The position numbers and the translations under genes are program-made. A DNA stretch of 37,465 nucleotides from Sediminibacterium sp. Gen4 (lineage in GTDB: Bacteria > Bacteroidota > Bacteroidia > Chitinophagales > Chitinophagaceae): NCBI GenBank assembly GCA_013391385.1, contig JACBFI010000034.1:1-37465 (forward strand), read 5' to 3'. This document shows positions 15,179-23,519 of the stretch, piece after piece. The notes beneath the pieces are model-generated. The model saw nothing but the letters and a program-made list of their open reading frames with translations, searched no databases and was not told the DNA's origin. The stretch's first letter is position 1. Each line of letters starts with the position of its first letter.

Positions 15179-17167
15179 TCACTCAAGAACTTGGGCAAGT
15201 ATCATCGCTTCTTTAGGCTTTAACCCTATTTGTTTAACCACACGCGTATTTGTCTGGGCTTTACCCATAGACACCAATTTCCATTCCCCCGGAATTGTAA
15301 TGGTTTGAGGATTATTTGTACCATTAAAAATCATCAAACAGTTTAACCAAGTATCTTTTTTTGCCCACCTAAAGTACTCCATGTCCAACGTATACATAAT
15401 AACACCTTCTATTTGTGTGTCTAGAAATCTAATACTATTATTAACAAGACGATTACTAGTTAACCTAAACGCGCCATGTTCCTTACGCATACTAATTAAA
15501 GAAACAATTTTTTCATGTAGCTCTTTATTTTTTGTTTTCAACCCCCATCGTATCGCATTCACACTATCTCCTTTATTATAGGAATTTTCTTCTCCAAACT
15601 TTGACCGCAAAAATTCTGAACCTGCATGCAAAAAAGGTATCCCTTGTGAGGTTAAAACAATTGTCAGTGCCAGCTCATGCATTTTCTTTCTCTCTTCTTC
15701 TGAAGCATCAGGAACAGATAAGGCAATTTTATCCCACAGAATATTGTTATCATGACATTCCGCATACGTAATCACATTTGCCGGACTGCTTGCATAAGGT
15801 TCTTTAGAATAATTCACCTTACTCATATCAATTTGCAGATGCGGTAAGGAAGCCACGATTCCGAATTTCACTGATTCTGTATTGGCTATTTTACCGGTTG
15901 CAAAACCTCTGTCTTTTATATCAAACACACTTCCTTTGATACCATCACGTATATCATCACTGAATACTGCAATACCCTTTAGTAAATGTGCGTTTTTCTT
16001 GACTGCTCTTTTTTCTTCGGGATAAGGCGAAGCACCCGCAGTCCAACCTTCACCATAGAGTAAGATATCCGGTTTGATCTTATGCAACGTATCTGAAATC
16101 AGGTTCATGGTTTGAATATCATGTACACCCATCAAATCAAAGCGAAAACCATCAATATGGTATTCTTTTACCCAATACACCACACTCTCCAACATAAACT
16201 TTCGCATCATCGCTCTTTCACTGGCTGTTTCGTTACCACAAGCAGTGGCATCTGAAAAACTACCATCGGGTTTTTGTCGGTAATAATATCCCGGCACCAG
16301 TTGATTGAAATTGGAGGTCTCCGTTAATGCAGTATGATTGTACACCACATCCATCACCACACGCAATCCATTCTGATGAAAAGCCTGAATCATTTGTTTT
16401 AACTCACGGATACGAGTTCTTCCATCCGATGCATCGGTACTGTAAGATCCTTCCGGTACATTATAATTCACCGGATCATAGCCCCAGTTGTATTGTCCTG
16501 TTTTGGTTTCATCAACAGAGTTATAATCATAGAAGGGTAACAAATGCACATGTGTTACCCCCAATTCTTTGATATGATCCAGTCCGGTTGACAAACCTGC
16601 TTTATTCTTAGTTCCGGTTTCTGCTAATCCAAGAAATTTTCCTTTGTGCTTGGCACCAGATTCTTCATCAATCGTAGCATCACGAATATGCAATTCATAA
16701 ATGATGGCATCCGTAGGTAAATTTTGGTCGGAGAAATTGGGGCTTTGATCTTTTTCCCAACCTACAGGATTCGTTTCTTTCAAATCAATCACTTGCGCTC
16801 TTTGTCCATTGATACCTGTGGCTCTTGCATACGGATCAGTTACTTCATTACCCCATCGATCATTGATCTTCGCACGAACCGTATAAAATATGCCTTTCAA
16901 ATCACGATTCACTACTGCTACCCAAGTACCGGATTCACTCTTTTGCATTTGGATGGTTTCTTTTGCTACGCCCCCGGTCCCGGTTGTATACAATTTCAAT
17001 TCCATAGCGGATGCAGGTGGGCTCCAGATACGAAATACAGAAGATGTTGGCGTATAGGTTAGCCCTAAATCAGCCCCCGTATAAGTAGGATATACGTCGA
17101 ACTTGTATTGCGCATCCACCGCTGAAGAAAAAGTAAACCATGCCATAAGCATCCATAATTGTTTCAT
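15179..17167 (-). CDS. pulA: Type I pullulanase (GH13), secreted
   Basis: 662 residues with a signal peptide (1-19, ending VDAQ). An N-terminal beta-sandwich (about 28-135, CBM48-like) precedes the GH13 barrel. The type I pullulanase signature YNWGYDP is at 226-232. GH13 blocks follow: VMDVVYNH (271-278), nucleophile Asp344 in GFRFDLMG, acid/base Glu373 in LLYGEGW and the third Asp in ECHDN. It hydrolyses alpha-1,6 branches of pullulan, starch or glycogen. Unlike SusG-type enzymes it lacks a lipobox, so it is probably periplasmic or released. It follows the GH10-like lipoprotein gene by 47 bp on the same strand; a shared transcript is likely. Confidence 0.93.
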   Translation of the reverse strand: MKQLWMLMAWFTFSSAVDAQYKFDVYPTYTGADLGLTYTPTSSVFRIWSPPASAMELKLYTTGTGGVAKETIQMQKSESGTWVAVVNRDLKGIFYTVRAKINDRWGNEVTDPYARATGINGQRAQVIDLKETNPVGWEKDQSPNFSDQNLPTDAIIYELHIRDATIDEESGAKHKGKFLGLAETGTKNKAGLSTGLDHIKELGVTHVHLLPFYDYNSVDETKTGQYNWGYDPVNYNVPEGSYSTDASDGRTRIRELKQMIQAFHQNGLRVVMDVVYNHTALTETSNFNQLVPGYYYRQKPDGSFSDATACGNETASERAMMRKFMLESVVYWVKEYHIDGFRFDLMGVHDIQTMNLISDTLHKIKPDILLYGEGWTAGASPYPEEKRAVKKNAHLLKGIAVFSDDIRDGIKGSVFDIKDRGFATGKIANTESVKFGIVASLPHLQIDMSKVNYSKEPYASSPANVITYAECHDNNILWDKIALSVPDASEEERKKMHELALTIVLTSQGIPFLHAGSEFLRSKFGEENSYNKGDSVNAIRWGLKTKNKELHEKIVSLISMRKEHGAFRLTSNRLVNNSIRFLDTQIEGVIMYTLDMEYFRWAKKDTWLNCLMIFNGTNNPQTITIPGEWKLVSMGKAQTNTRVVKQIGLKPKEAMILAQVLE

Positions 17168-17214
17168 GATCTTCGATTGTATATCAATTTACATGTTTAG
17201 CAGCTAAAAAAGAG

Positions 17215-18723
17215 TTAATGGGTACTTTCATTTCCTAATCTGTCTACAGCTGAGACAGTGATATTTGAAACCGTTAGCTTTTCATTTCCAGAACCGGTAG
17301 CCAATCTCTCCAATACAACAGAGCGATCTTTCCTATTGAGTATCTGATATCTTTTTTGATTGCCATATTGATAATAAACCACCCACCTGAAAACAGTCGC
17401 TTCATCGGGATGTGTCCAGCTTACAGTAACTTTATCCGCTTGTGTTTCAACAGTAACAGTTGGTGCGGCAGGAGCTTGATTACCCAACCACGGACTTTCA
17501 GGTACCAGTGCCTGCTTTTTATAGGGACCTTCTATCAACGCTTTTGCCATGGGTGGGTTTTTAGATACAGAGAAAATATTCCAGTGAACCACTCCTTTGC
17601 TTTGCGGAAGCATCCCTCTGGAGATCATGATCTGACTCATGATTTCGTTCACATTCTTTGCACTGGTATCTCTGCCTACACTAATGCCGGGCCATAAGTG
17701 GCGCTGCATGGTATTCTCACCCTGCCACCATCCTAATAATACCGGATAACTTTGTGGCATTCTATTAATAGGCCAGTACAATTGCGGAGCGAAATAATCG
17801 ATCCATCCTTTGTTCAACCAAAGCTTGGCATCTGCATACAACTGATCATATTGATCGAACCCCTCAATAGAAGCCGGATAACCGGGGCGCCAAATACCAA
17901 AAGGACTCAGCCCAAACTTTACATGTTTTTTCTCTGCTTTGATTTCTTTGTACAGTCTTTCAATTAAGGTATTCACAGCATCCCTACGCCAGTCGCCGCG
18001 TGATAATTGTCCGCCTGCCGCTTTATAAGCTGACCAGCTTTCATCATCCGGAAAATCATCTGTTCCATTATATGAAGGATAGGGATAAAAATAATCATCA
18101 AAATGAATGCCGTCGATATCATAGCGTTTTACCAGGTCTTTGACTACTGCAGAAGTGAGGTCTTGTGTGGCTTTACGAGCCGGATCCATCCACCAATACC
18201 CTTCTTTTAATTTCATCACCAAGTCTGGTCGCTTTTTTACGATCGATTGTTCACTGATTTCTTTCCCATCTTTATGATGTGCACGATAAGGATTTAACCA
18301 CACATGCAATTCCATCCCTCTGTCATGCGCAGCTTCTGTCCAGAATGTAAGTGGATCATAAAAAGGATCCGGTGCTTTTCCTTGTTGTCCGGTTAGATAA
18401 TAAGACCAGGGTTCCAACTCGCTGCTATACAAGGCATCGGCTTGAGGTCTTACCTGAAAGACTACTGCATTAAAATGATGTGCTTTTAAAAAGTCTAGCT
18501 GCTCAATGGCTTCACGCTGTTGTTCTGCAACGCTTAATCCGGGTTTAGAGGGCCAGTTGATATTGGCTACGGTTGCAATCCATGCTGCCCTGAATTCTCT
18601 ATCCGCTTTGAATGATGCTTGTACCGGATTGGATACTGATTGATTTTTTTGAGAGACTTTACAGTGCTGAAGTGCAATGCTGCTAAAGATGAGTAATCCA
18701 TACAAAATAATTTTCCTGGCCAT
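17215..18723 (-). CDS. GH10-like (DUF187/GHL10) lipoprotein with C-terminal fibronectin III domain
   Basis: 502 residues. The lipobox ALQHC places the acylated Cys at about residue 21. The GHL10 domain (about 42-370) opens with FRAAWIATVANINWPS and includes HFNAVVFQVRPQADALY and DIDGIHFDDYFYPYP, as in YngK-type putative glycoside hydrolases. A fibronectin III module (about 415-500) ends the protein. The domain is a TIM barrel whose substrate is not settled; wall glycans or secreted polymers have been suggested. It precedes the pullulanase gene and both are exported, but a joint pathway is not evident. Confidence 0.88.
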   Translation of the reverse strand: MARKIILYGLLIFSSIALQHCKVSQKNQSVSNPVQASFKADREFRAAWIATVANINWPSKPGLSVAEQQREAIEQLDFLKAHHFNAVVFQVRPQADALYSSELEPWSYYLTGQQGKAPDPFYDPLTFWTEAAHDRGMELHVWLNPYRAHHKDGKEISEQSIVKKRPDLVMKLKEGYWWMDPARKATQDLTSAVVKDLVKRYDIDGIHFDDYFYPYPSYNGTDDFPDDESWSAYKAAGGQLSRGDWRRDAVNTLIERLYKEIKAEKKHVKFGLSPFGIWRPGYPASIEGFDQYDQLYADAKLWLNKGWIDYFAPQLYWPINRMPQSYPVLLGWWQGENTMQRHLWPGISVGRDTSAKNVNEIMSQIMISRGMLPQSKGVVHWNIFSVSKNPPMAKALIEGPYKKQALVPESPWLGNQAPAAPTVTVETQADKVTVSWTHPDEATVFRWVVYYQYGNQKRYQILNRKDRSVVLERLATGSGNEKLTVSNITVSAVDRLGNESTH

Positions 18724-18799
18724 GTATTTCTGTTTTAAGGAAGATAAAACTACTGGAATAGCTTAGTTTTTCTACCTTCCCGCTTCTATATTTTCAAAA

Positions 18800-19246
18800 A
18801 TGTCATTACCCGGCAACAAAAAGAAGGTTGATGTAATTGATAAGGTACTGGAAGCCTGTTACCAGTATAATAAAGATGCCCTTTTTGTGATGAGCCTCAT
18901 GCATCAGTATGAAGAAAGAGGTAGCTTAAGCAAAAAACAGTTGGAGGGATTGGTAGCCAAGGCACGCAAAGTGCCGGATATGCCTGTAGGCTGGCTGGCT
19001 GCGGTTGAAGCCATTATACTGAAAATGCCTACTCGTGATAAAACACCTGTTGACCTGAATAAACAGGTAGCAACTGACCCTTATGAGAAATGGATCGATC
19101 AATGTAAAGAGATCCTCCAACGATATCCCGGACACAAAAGAGTGGTTTATTTTGATGCCTTGTTACAACAACGAAAACCTTTTTCGTCTGTTGAACAGCA
19201 AGAGTTAGAGAAGTTTTATCGGCTTTTGATTGAGGGAAAAAAATAA
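18800..19246 (+). CDS. Conserved hypothetical protein (148 aa), helical
   Basis: 148 residues, soluble and predicted mostly helical. It contains YEERGSLSKKQLEGLVAKARKV and, near the end, FSSVEQQELEKFYRLL. The pattern resembles short helical-repeat or DNA-repair-adjacent proteins in Bacteroidota, but I do not recognise a family. It starts 76 bp from the divergent GH10-like gene and ends 3 bp before a CRP-type site, so it is the last gene before the sulfur regulon. Confidence 0.6.
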   Translation: MSLPGNKKKVDVIDKVLEACYQYNKDALFVMSLMHQYEERGSLSKKQLEGLVAKARKVPDMPVGWLAAVEAIILKMPTRDKTPVDLNKQVATDPYEKWIDQCKEILQRYPGHKRVVYFDALLQQRKPFSSVEQQELEKFYRLLIEGKK

Positions 19247-19248
19247 GG

Positions 19249-19292
19249 CGTGACAAATATCACGAAACAGCTATTTTATCCGATTAAATTTG
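19249..19292 (+). promoter_or_regulatory. CRP-type site 1 (CGTGA-N6-TCACG) plus TTTG -7 box, promoter of the regulator gene
   Basis: The palindrome CGTGACAAATATCACG occupies 19249-19264. TTTG follows at 19289-19292, 24 bases later, and the ATG is at 19314. If transcription starts about six bases after TTTG, the site centre is near -41.5, which is where class-II CRP activators bind. This implies autoregulation by the product of the gene it precedes. Confidence 0.8.
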
Positions 19293-19313
19293 CAGATTGT
19301 CTAAATTGTGTGA

Positions 19314-19964
19314 ATGATCCCTATTGAAATCATACGAAAGCATTTCCCTTTTTTTGAAAAAGCGTTACAGGAGCAGATCGCAGATGCCGGTGAAGTTCGT
19401 GAATTTGAACCCGGTGAAATTCTGATGAAAACCGGGCAGAACATACGATCTACCATGCTCGTAATATCTGGATTGATCAAAATATTCAGGGAAGATGAAG
19501 AGGGTAATGAGTTCTTTATGTATTACCTACAACCCGGACAAGCATGTGCGCTTTCTATGGTTTGTGCTATTAGACAAGAGACCAGTCAGATCATGGCAAA
19601 GACTTCTGCCAAAACAGAAGTCATCACCATTCCTCTCACCTATATGGACCAGTGGATGGCGGAGTATAAAAGTTGGTACCACTTTGTAGTCAGCAGTTAC
19701 AGAGATCGTTTTGAAGATATGTTGCAGACGATTGATCATATTGCTTTTCGTAATATGGATGAACGTTTGGTTTTTTATTTACAACAACATCAGAATACAC
19801 TAAAATCGAATATTGTATCGGTTAGCCTTACAGAAATAGCACAGGAATTAAATTCTTCAAGGGAAGTCATTTCAAGATTGATGAAAAAGCTGGCTGAAAA
19901 AGGAATGATCAAACAACATAAATCACATATCGAAATCATTAACCTGCAAAAATTATTATCGTGA
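19314..19964 (+). CDS. Crp/Fnr-family regulator of the sulfur gene cluster
   Basis: 216 residues. A cyclic-nucleotide-binding-type jelly roll (about 10-125) and dimer helix lead to a winged HTH (about 168-205). The recognition helix reads SREVISRLMKKL with Arg183, Glu184 and Arg188 at the positions that contact GTGA in E. coli CRP; the sites found around this gene are CGTGA-N6-TCACG. There is no FNR-type N-terminal Cys cluster, so it is not an FeS oxygen sensor. Two cysteines, Cys78 and Cys84 in GQACALSMVCAI, sit in the effector domain and could sense persulfide or redox state. Its own promoter has a site at 19249, and its stop codon lies inside the next one (19960). Confidence 0.9.
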   Translation: MIPIEIIRKHFPFFEKALQEQIADAGEVREFEPGEILMKTGQNIRSTMLVISGLIKIFREDEEGNEFFMYYLQPGQACALSMVCAIRQETSQIMAKTSAKTEVITIPLTYMDQWMAEYKSWYHFVVSSYRDRFEDMLQTIDHIAFRNMDERLVFYLQQHQNTLKSNIVSVSLTEIAQELNSSREVISRLMKKLAEKGMIKQHKSHIEIINLQKLLS

Positions 19965-20004
19965 TATAAATCACGAAAGATTCAGAAGCTAAGTCTGAGT
20001 TTTG
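19960..20004 (+). promoter_or_regulatory. CRP-type site 2 plus TTTG -7 box, promoter of the TauE/SafE gene
   Basis: CGTGATATAAATCACG occupies 19960-19975 and overlaps the stop codon of the regulator gene. TTTG is at 20001-20004, 25 bases later, and the ATG is at 20022. Spacing is the same as at sites 1, 4 and 5. Confidence 0.8.
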
Positions 20005-20021
20005 CGGTCAAATTATTAGAA

Positions 20022-20834
20022 ATGGAAATTGCAGGTTATATCGCATCACTCGTTATTGGTATTTCACTAGGATTGATTGGTGGCGGAGGATCTATTCTCA
20101 CTGTTCCGGTATTGGTATATCTTTTTGGCGTAGAACCGGTTTTAGCAACAGCGTATTCACTCTTTATTGTGGGTGCTTCTAGTTTAGTGGGAGCAATTCC
20201 TAAATACAGACAAGGATTAGTCAACATAAAAACAGCGATTATTTTTGGAATACCCTCTATTGCTGCTGTTTTTGCTACCAGAAAGTTCATAGTACCCTTG
20301 ATTCCTGCTGAAGTATTTCAAATCGGAGACTTTGTCATCACAAAATCTATTTTGATGATGCTACTCTTTGCAGTACTGATGGTTTTTGCTTCTGTGTCTA
20401 TGATCCGTGAAAAAAGTAAAGACAATACTGAGGAGATTGAGGAACAAAAATTCAACTATCCTGTTATTCTTTTGGAAGGAGCTATAGTAGGTGTTTTAAC
20501 AGGCTTAGTAGGTGCTGGCGGTGGATTTCTCATCATTCCTGCATTGGTTCTCTTGAGTAAGCTGCCTATGAAACAAGCGGTTGGTACTTCGCTTTTAATT
20601 ATCGCTGCCAAATCATTGATCGGATTTACGGGAGATCTTAGTAATTATAGTATGGACTGGACTTTACTTAGTTTAGTAACAGGTTTAGCTATTGTTGGGA
20701 TATTTATAGGCAATCAACTCAGTAAAAAAATTGATGGTAATAAACTCAAGAAAGGCTTTGGTTGGTTTGTATTAATCATGGGTATTTATATCATCGCAAA
20801 AGAACTTTTACTACCCGGCAGTGGTGGTCATTAA
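20022..20834 (+). CDS. TauE/SafE-family sulfite/sulfonate exporter
   Basis: 270 residues with about eight membrane helices arranged as two related halves. Each half opens with a glycine-rich signature: GLIGGGGSILTVPVLVYLF (about 18-36) and GLVGAGGGFLIIPALVLL (about 162-180). The family moves sulfite, thiosulfate or organosulfonates across the inner membrane. In this place it probably removes sulfite made by the persulfide dioxygenase encoded downstream. It forms its own unit, with a CRP-type promoter before it and a strong terminator after it (20861-20896). Confidence 0.9.
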   Translation: MEIAGYIASLVIGISLGLIGGGGSILTVPVLVYLFGVEPVLATAYSLFIVGASSLVGAIPKYRQGLVNIKTAIIFGIPSIAAVFATRKFIVPLIPAEVFQIGDFVITKSILMMLLFAVLMVFASVSMIREKSKDNTEEIEEQKFNYPVILLEGAIVGVLTGLVGAGGGFLIIPALVLLSKLPMKQAVGTSLLIIAAKSLIGFTGDLSNYSMDWTLLSLVTGLAIVGIFIGNQLSKKIDGNKLKKGFGWFVLIMGIYIIAKELLLPGSGGH

Positions 20835-20860
20835 TATAGTCTCTTATACCCCCCAATAAA

Positions 20861-20896
20861 GAAAGGTCTGCAGCAATGCGGGCCTTTCGCCTTTTT
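20861..20896 (+). terminator. Intrinsic terminator after the TauE/SafE gene
   Basis: Arms GAAAGGTCTGCA (20861-20872) and TGCGGGCCTTTC (20877-20888) make a 12-bp stem with two G-U pairs and a GCAA tetraloop, followed by GCCTTTTT. It separates the exporter unit from the sulfur operon promoter. Confidence 0.9.
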
Positions 20897-20917
20897 ATGA
20901 CAAAGAACAGTTCGAAA

Positions 20918-20933
20918 TGTGACGAATGTCACG
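20918..20933 (+). promoter_or_regulatory. CRP-type site 3, upstream extra site of the sulfur operon
   Basis: TGTGACGAATGTCACG keeps the GTGA-N6-TCAC core. A TTTG lies at 20951-20954, only 17 bases later, so the geometry differs from the other four sites. It lies 75 bases upstream of site 4 (20993 would be the midpoint between them). It could be a second operator that represses an upstream start or cooperates with site 4. Confidence 0.7.
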
Positions 20934-21008
20934 TTTTTCTCCATTATTCATTTGCAATTTTACATAATAATAGCAAGGCTTTCAAGAAAAATGTTAAAGC
21001 CGCCGCAA

Positions 21009-21053
21009 CGTGATAACGGTCACGAAAAAAGAACAGAGCAGTTTTGACATTTG
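21009..21053 (+). promoter_or_regulatory. CRP-type site 4 plus TTTG -7 box, promoter of the persulfide dioxygenase operon
   Basis: CGTGATAACGGTCACG is at 21009-21024 and TTTG at 21050-21053, 25 bases later. The ATG of the operon's first gene is at 21081. The geometry equals that of sites 1, 2 and 5 and again implies class-II activation. Confidence 0.8.
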
Positions 21054-21080
21054 CTGTATCAAATCAAAAAAAAGAATACC

Positions 21081-22499
21081 ATGATAGTAGAACAAATTTA
21101 CACCGGATGTTTAGCACAAGGTGCTTATTACATTGAAAGCAATGGCGAGGCAGTTGTTATTGACCCATTAAGAGAAGTAGCTCCTTATATTCAAAAAGCA
21201 GAGCGCAATGGTGCGAAGATCAAATATGTTTTAGAAACACATTTCCATGCTGATTTTGTTTCAGGTCATATCGACCTCGCTAAAAAAACAGGCGCCAAGA
21301 TTGTTTATGGACCAAATGCACAACCTGATTTTGATTTTTACTCCGCTAAAGATGGTGAAGAATTAAAAGTAGGTAATGCCACCATCAAAGTATTACATAC
21401 ACCTGGTCATACTATGGAAAGCACCTGTTACTTACTGAAAGACGAGACAGGAAAAGAAGTAGGATTATTCAGTGGTGATACATTATTCATTGGAGATGTA
21501 GGTCGTCCCGATCTGGCTCAAAAAGTAAAAGCAGAGCTCACACAGGAAATGTTAGCGGGTTATTTGTTTGATTCATTGCGCAACAAGATCATGCCCTTGT
21601 CTGATGATATCATAGTATATCCGGCACATGGTGCGGGTAGTGCATGCGGTAAAAACATGAGTAAGGAAACTACTGACACATTGGGTCATCAAAAACAAAG
21701 CAATTATGCATTACGTGCTGATATGACCAAAGATGAATTCATCAAAGAAGTCATTACCGGATTGGTAGCACCTCCCGCCTATTTCCCCTTGAATGTAATG
21801 ATGAATATCCATGGTTATGACAGCATTGATACGGTATTGGAAAGAGGTCAGCATGCGTTGAGTCCCGAAGCTTTTGAAGCAGCTGCAAACGAAACAGGTG
21901 CATTGATACTTGATACACGTGACCCACAAACATTTGCAGTAGGTTTTGTGCCCAATGCCATCAACATCGGTATCGATGGAAACTTTGCTCCATGGGTAGG
22001 TGCTATGGTACCAGATATAAAGCAAGAGATTTTATTAATCACTGATGAAGGAAGAGAGCAGGAAGTCATTACACGATTAGCAAGAGTGGGGTATGATTTT
22101 ACCATCGGATACCTGAAGGGTGGTTTTGAAGCATGGAAAGCATCAGGCAAAGAAACAGATCAAATTCGTTCAATCTCAGCAGATGAACTGGCTAGCGTTG
22201 CAGCAAAAGAGGCTGTAAACATATTAGATGTTCGTAAAAATAGTGAATACCTCAGTGAACATGTATTAGACGCCGAAAATGCACCATTAGATTTTATCAA
22301 TGAAAGCATGAGTTTGATTGACAAAAATAAAACCTATTATGTACACTGTGCAGGCGGCTATCGTTCAATGATCTTCAATTCCATTTTACGCGCAAGAGGA
22401 TTTGATAATCTGATTGATGTAAAAGGTGGTTTCAAAGCCATTAAAGAATCAGGGAAATTTCGTGTGAGTGATTATGTATGTCCAACAACCTTATTATAA
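21081..22499 (+). CDS. Persulfide dioxygenase-rhodanese fusion (CstB/ETHE1-like)
   Basis: 472 residues from the ATG at 21081; a TTG at 21051 would start upstream but lies in the promoter. The metallo-beta-lactamase domain (1-~235) has the iron ligands of ETHE1: His54 (THFHADF), His110 (HTPGHT) and Asp133 (SGDTLF), plus GRPDL and YPAHG. Two rhodanese domains follow (about 255-360, 363-472). The first has Asp322 where the cysteine should be and is probably structural; the second has Cys423 in VHCAGGYRS. CstB-type enzymes oxidise glutathione or CoA persulfide to sulfite and pass sulfur to thiosulfate. It is the first gene of the operon that runs at least to 23776. Confidence 0.93.
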   Translation: MIVEQIYTGCLAQGAYYIESNGEAVVIDPLREVAPYIQKAERNGAKIKYVLETHFHADFVSGHIDLAKKTGAKIVYGPNAQPDFDFYSAKDGEELKVGNATIKVLHTPGHTMESTCYLLKDETGKEVGLFSGDTLFIGDVGRPDLAQKVKAELTQEMLAGYLFDSLRNKIMPLSDDIIVYPAHGAGSACGKNMSKETTDTLGHQKQSNYALRADMTKDEFIKEVITGLVAPPAYFPLNVMMNIHGYDSIDTVLERGQHALSPEAFEAAANETGALILDTRDPQTFAVGFVPNAINIGIDGNFAPWVGAMVPDIKQEILLITDEGREQEVITRLARVGYDFTIGYLKGGFEAWKASGKETDQIRSISADELASVAAKEAVNILDVRKNSEYLSEHVLDAENAPLDFINESMSLIDKNKTYYVHCAGGYRSMIFNSILRARGFDNLIDVKGGFKAIKESGKFRVSDYVCPTTLL

Positions 22500-22501
22500 T
22501 T

Positions 22502-22786
22502 ATGAAAACAATACAAGAAATCATCAATGATAAGAACACCGTTATCATTGATGTAAGAACGGCAAGTGAATATGGGGTTTCACACTATCCAGGAGCTATC
22601 AATATTCCCTTAGATGAGCTACCCAAGCACCTCAATAAATTAAGAACAGATAATCGACCTATTCTTTTATACTGTAGAAGTGGTAACAGGAGTGGTATTG
22701 GTATGAATTTTTTACACCAGCAGGGATTACAGGAAGTATACAATGGGGGTGGATTGAACGACATGTTATTCTATCAAAACAAATAA
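22502..22786 (+). CDS. Single-domain rhodanese (sulfurtransferase)
   Basis: 94 residues from the ATG at 22502, two bases after the previous stop; an upstream ATG at 22478 would overlap that gene and is not needed. The rhodanese fold ends in the active loop LYCRSGNRSG with the persulfide-carrying Cys. It probably delivers sulfane sulfur to or from the dioxygenase. GlpE/PspE-like enzymes are the nearest well-known relatives. Confidence 0.9.
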   Translation: MKTIQEIINDKNTVIIDVRTASEYGVSHYPGAINIPLDELPKHLNKLRTDNRPILLYCRSGNRSGIGMNFLHQQGLQEVYNGGGLNDMLFYQNK

Positions 22787-22788
22787 CA

Positions 22789-23025
22789 ATGAAAACACTA
22801 ACAAGCAACTGGCATATCATGCGTATCATACGCTTAATCTTAGCACTTGCTATTATAGTACAGTCGTGGTATATGAAAGATTCAACCACTGCTGTACTCG
22901 GTATAATATTACTAGCTAGTGCTGTTTTTAACATTGGTTGTTGTGGACCTGCCGGTTGCTCTACCTCTTTTAGTTCTTCTAAAAAATCTCAGGAAAAGAA
23001 TACAGCATATGAAGAAGTGGTATAA
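22789..23025 (+). CDS. Small DUF2892-type membrane protein with Cys-rich loop
   Basis: 78 residues. Two hydrophobic helices (about 10-27 and 33-50) are followed by NIGCCGPAGC, three cysteines near the membrane. DUF2892 forms the membrane part of the rhodanese YgaP, so this gene plus the preceding rhodanese correspond to a split YgaP. A role in sulfur handling at the inner membrane follows from this, and the cysteines could hold persulfide. Its end overlaps the next gene by 17 bp. Confidence 0.82.
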   Translation: MKTLTSNWHIMRIIRLILALAIIVQSWYMKDSTTAVLGIILLASAVFNIGCCGPAGCSTSFSSSKKSQEKNTAYEEVV

Positions 23026-23224
23026 ACAAAACAGTTTGATCATATTAGGGGCTTTGTCAGGAGCTATAGCAGGTTATGTGTATTGGAAATACATTGGATG
23101 TTTGAGTGGCACTTGCGCCATCACTTCAAAACCCTTCAATAGCACCATTTATTTTGCCATCATAGGTGCATTGGTATTCAGTTTATTCAAGAAGAACCCA
23201 AAAGAAAAGAGCTATGTTGAATAA
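23009..23224 (+). CDS. DUF6132-type small membrane protein
   Basis: 71 residues from the ATG at 23009, which overlaps the previous gene by 17 bp. Helix one (about 10-25) leads to the family block YWKYIGCLSGTCAITSKPFNSTIYFAIIGAL with two cysteines, and a second helix follows. The family is common in Bacteroidota next to rhodanese and thioredoxin genes; the function is unknown. Its place in the operon and its Cys pair suggest a thiol or sulfur-transfer role. Thioredoxin starts inside its last codons. Confidence 0.8.
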   Translation: MKKWYKQNSLIILGALSGAIAGYVYWKYIGCLSGTCAITSKPFNSTIYFAIIGALVFSLFKKNPKEKSYVE

Positions 23225-23519
23225 TGCATTTCAAAAGATCATAGATAGTGAAACACCTGTTCTGGTTGACTTTTATGCAGACTGGTGTGGACCTTGTAGA
23301 ATGATGCCGCCTGTTTTAAAGGAGTTAAAAGACCGAATGGGAGACCAGATAAAAATTTTTAAAGTAAATGTGGATGAACACAATGATGTTGCAGCTCATT
23401 TTCAAGTGAGCAGTATTCCAACATTGATGGTGTTCAAAAAAGGCGATCTTCTATGGCGAGAGCCGGGCGTAAAAAACGTTTCACAATTACAACAGATCTT
23501 ACAAATGCATGTATCATGA
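23214..23519 (+). CDS. Thioredoxin
   Basis: 101 residues from the ATG at 23214. The active site is FYADWCGPCRMMPPVL, with the standard CGPC. The family cis-Pro lies in VSSIPTLMVF. No signal peptide, so it is cytoplasmic. In this operon it probably reduces persulfides and disulfides made by the rhodaneses. It overlaps both neighbours (DUF6132 by 11 bp, HMA gene by 4 bp), which indicates translational coupling. Confidence 0.95.
   Translation: MLNNAFQKIIDSETPVLVDFYADWCGPCRMMPPVLKELKDRMGDQIKIFKVNVDEHNDVAAHFQVSSIPTLMVFKKGDLLWREPGVKNVSQLQQILQMHVS

Noticed and set aside
21051-21080. TTG start for the persulfide dioxygenase, adding 10 residues
   Set aside because: It overlaps the predicted -7 box (21050-21053), and the family begins at the MIVEQIYTGCL Met at 21081.
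21234-21275. Loss of the last His in HxHxDH (here HFHADF) as sign of an inactive dioxygenase
   Set aside because: The iron ligands of ETHE1-type enzymes (first His of the motif, the TPGHT His and the SGDT Asp) are all present, so activity is expected.
21711-22150. Two minus-strand open frames of about 100 residues opposite the persulfide dioxygenase
   Set aside because: They are antisense to a well-supported enzyme with intact domains and have no family features.
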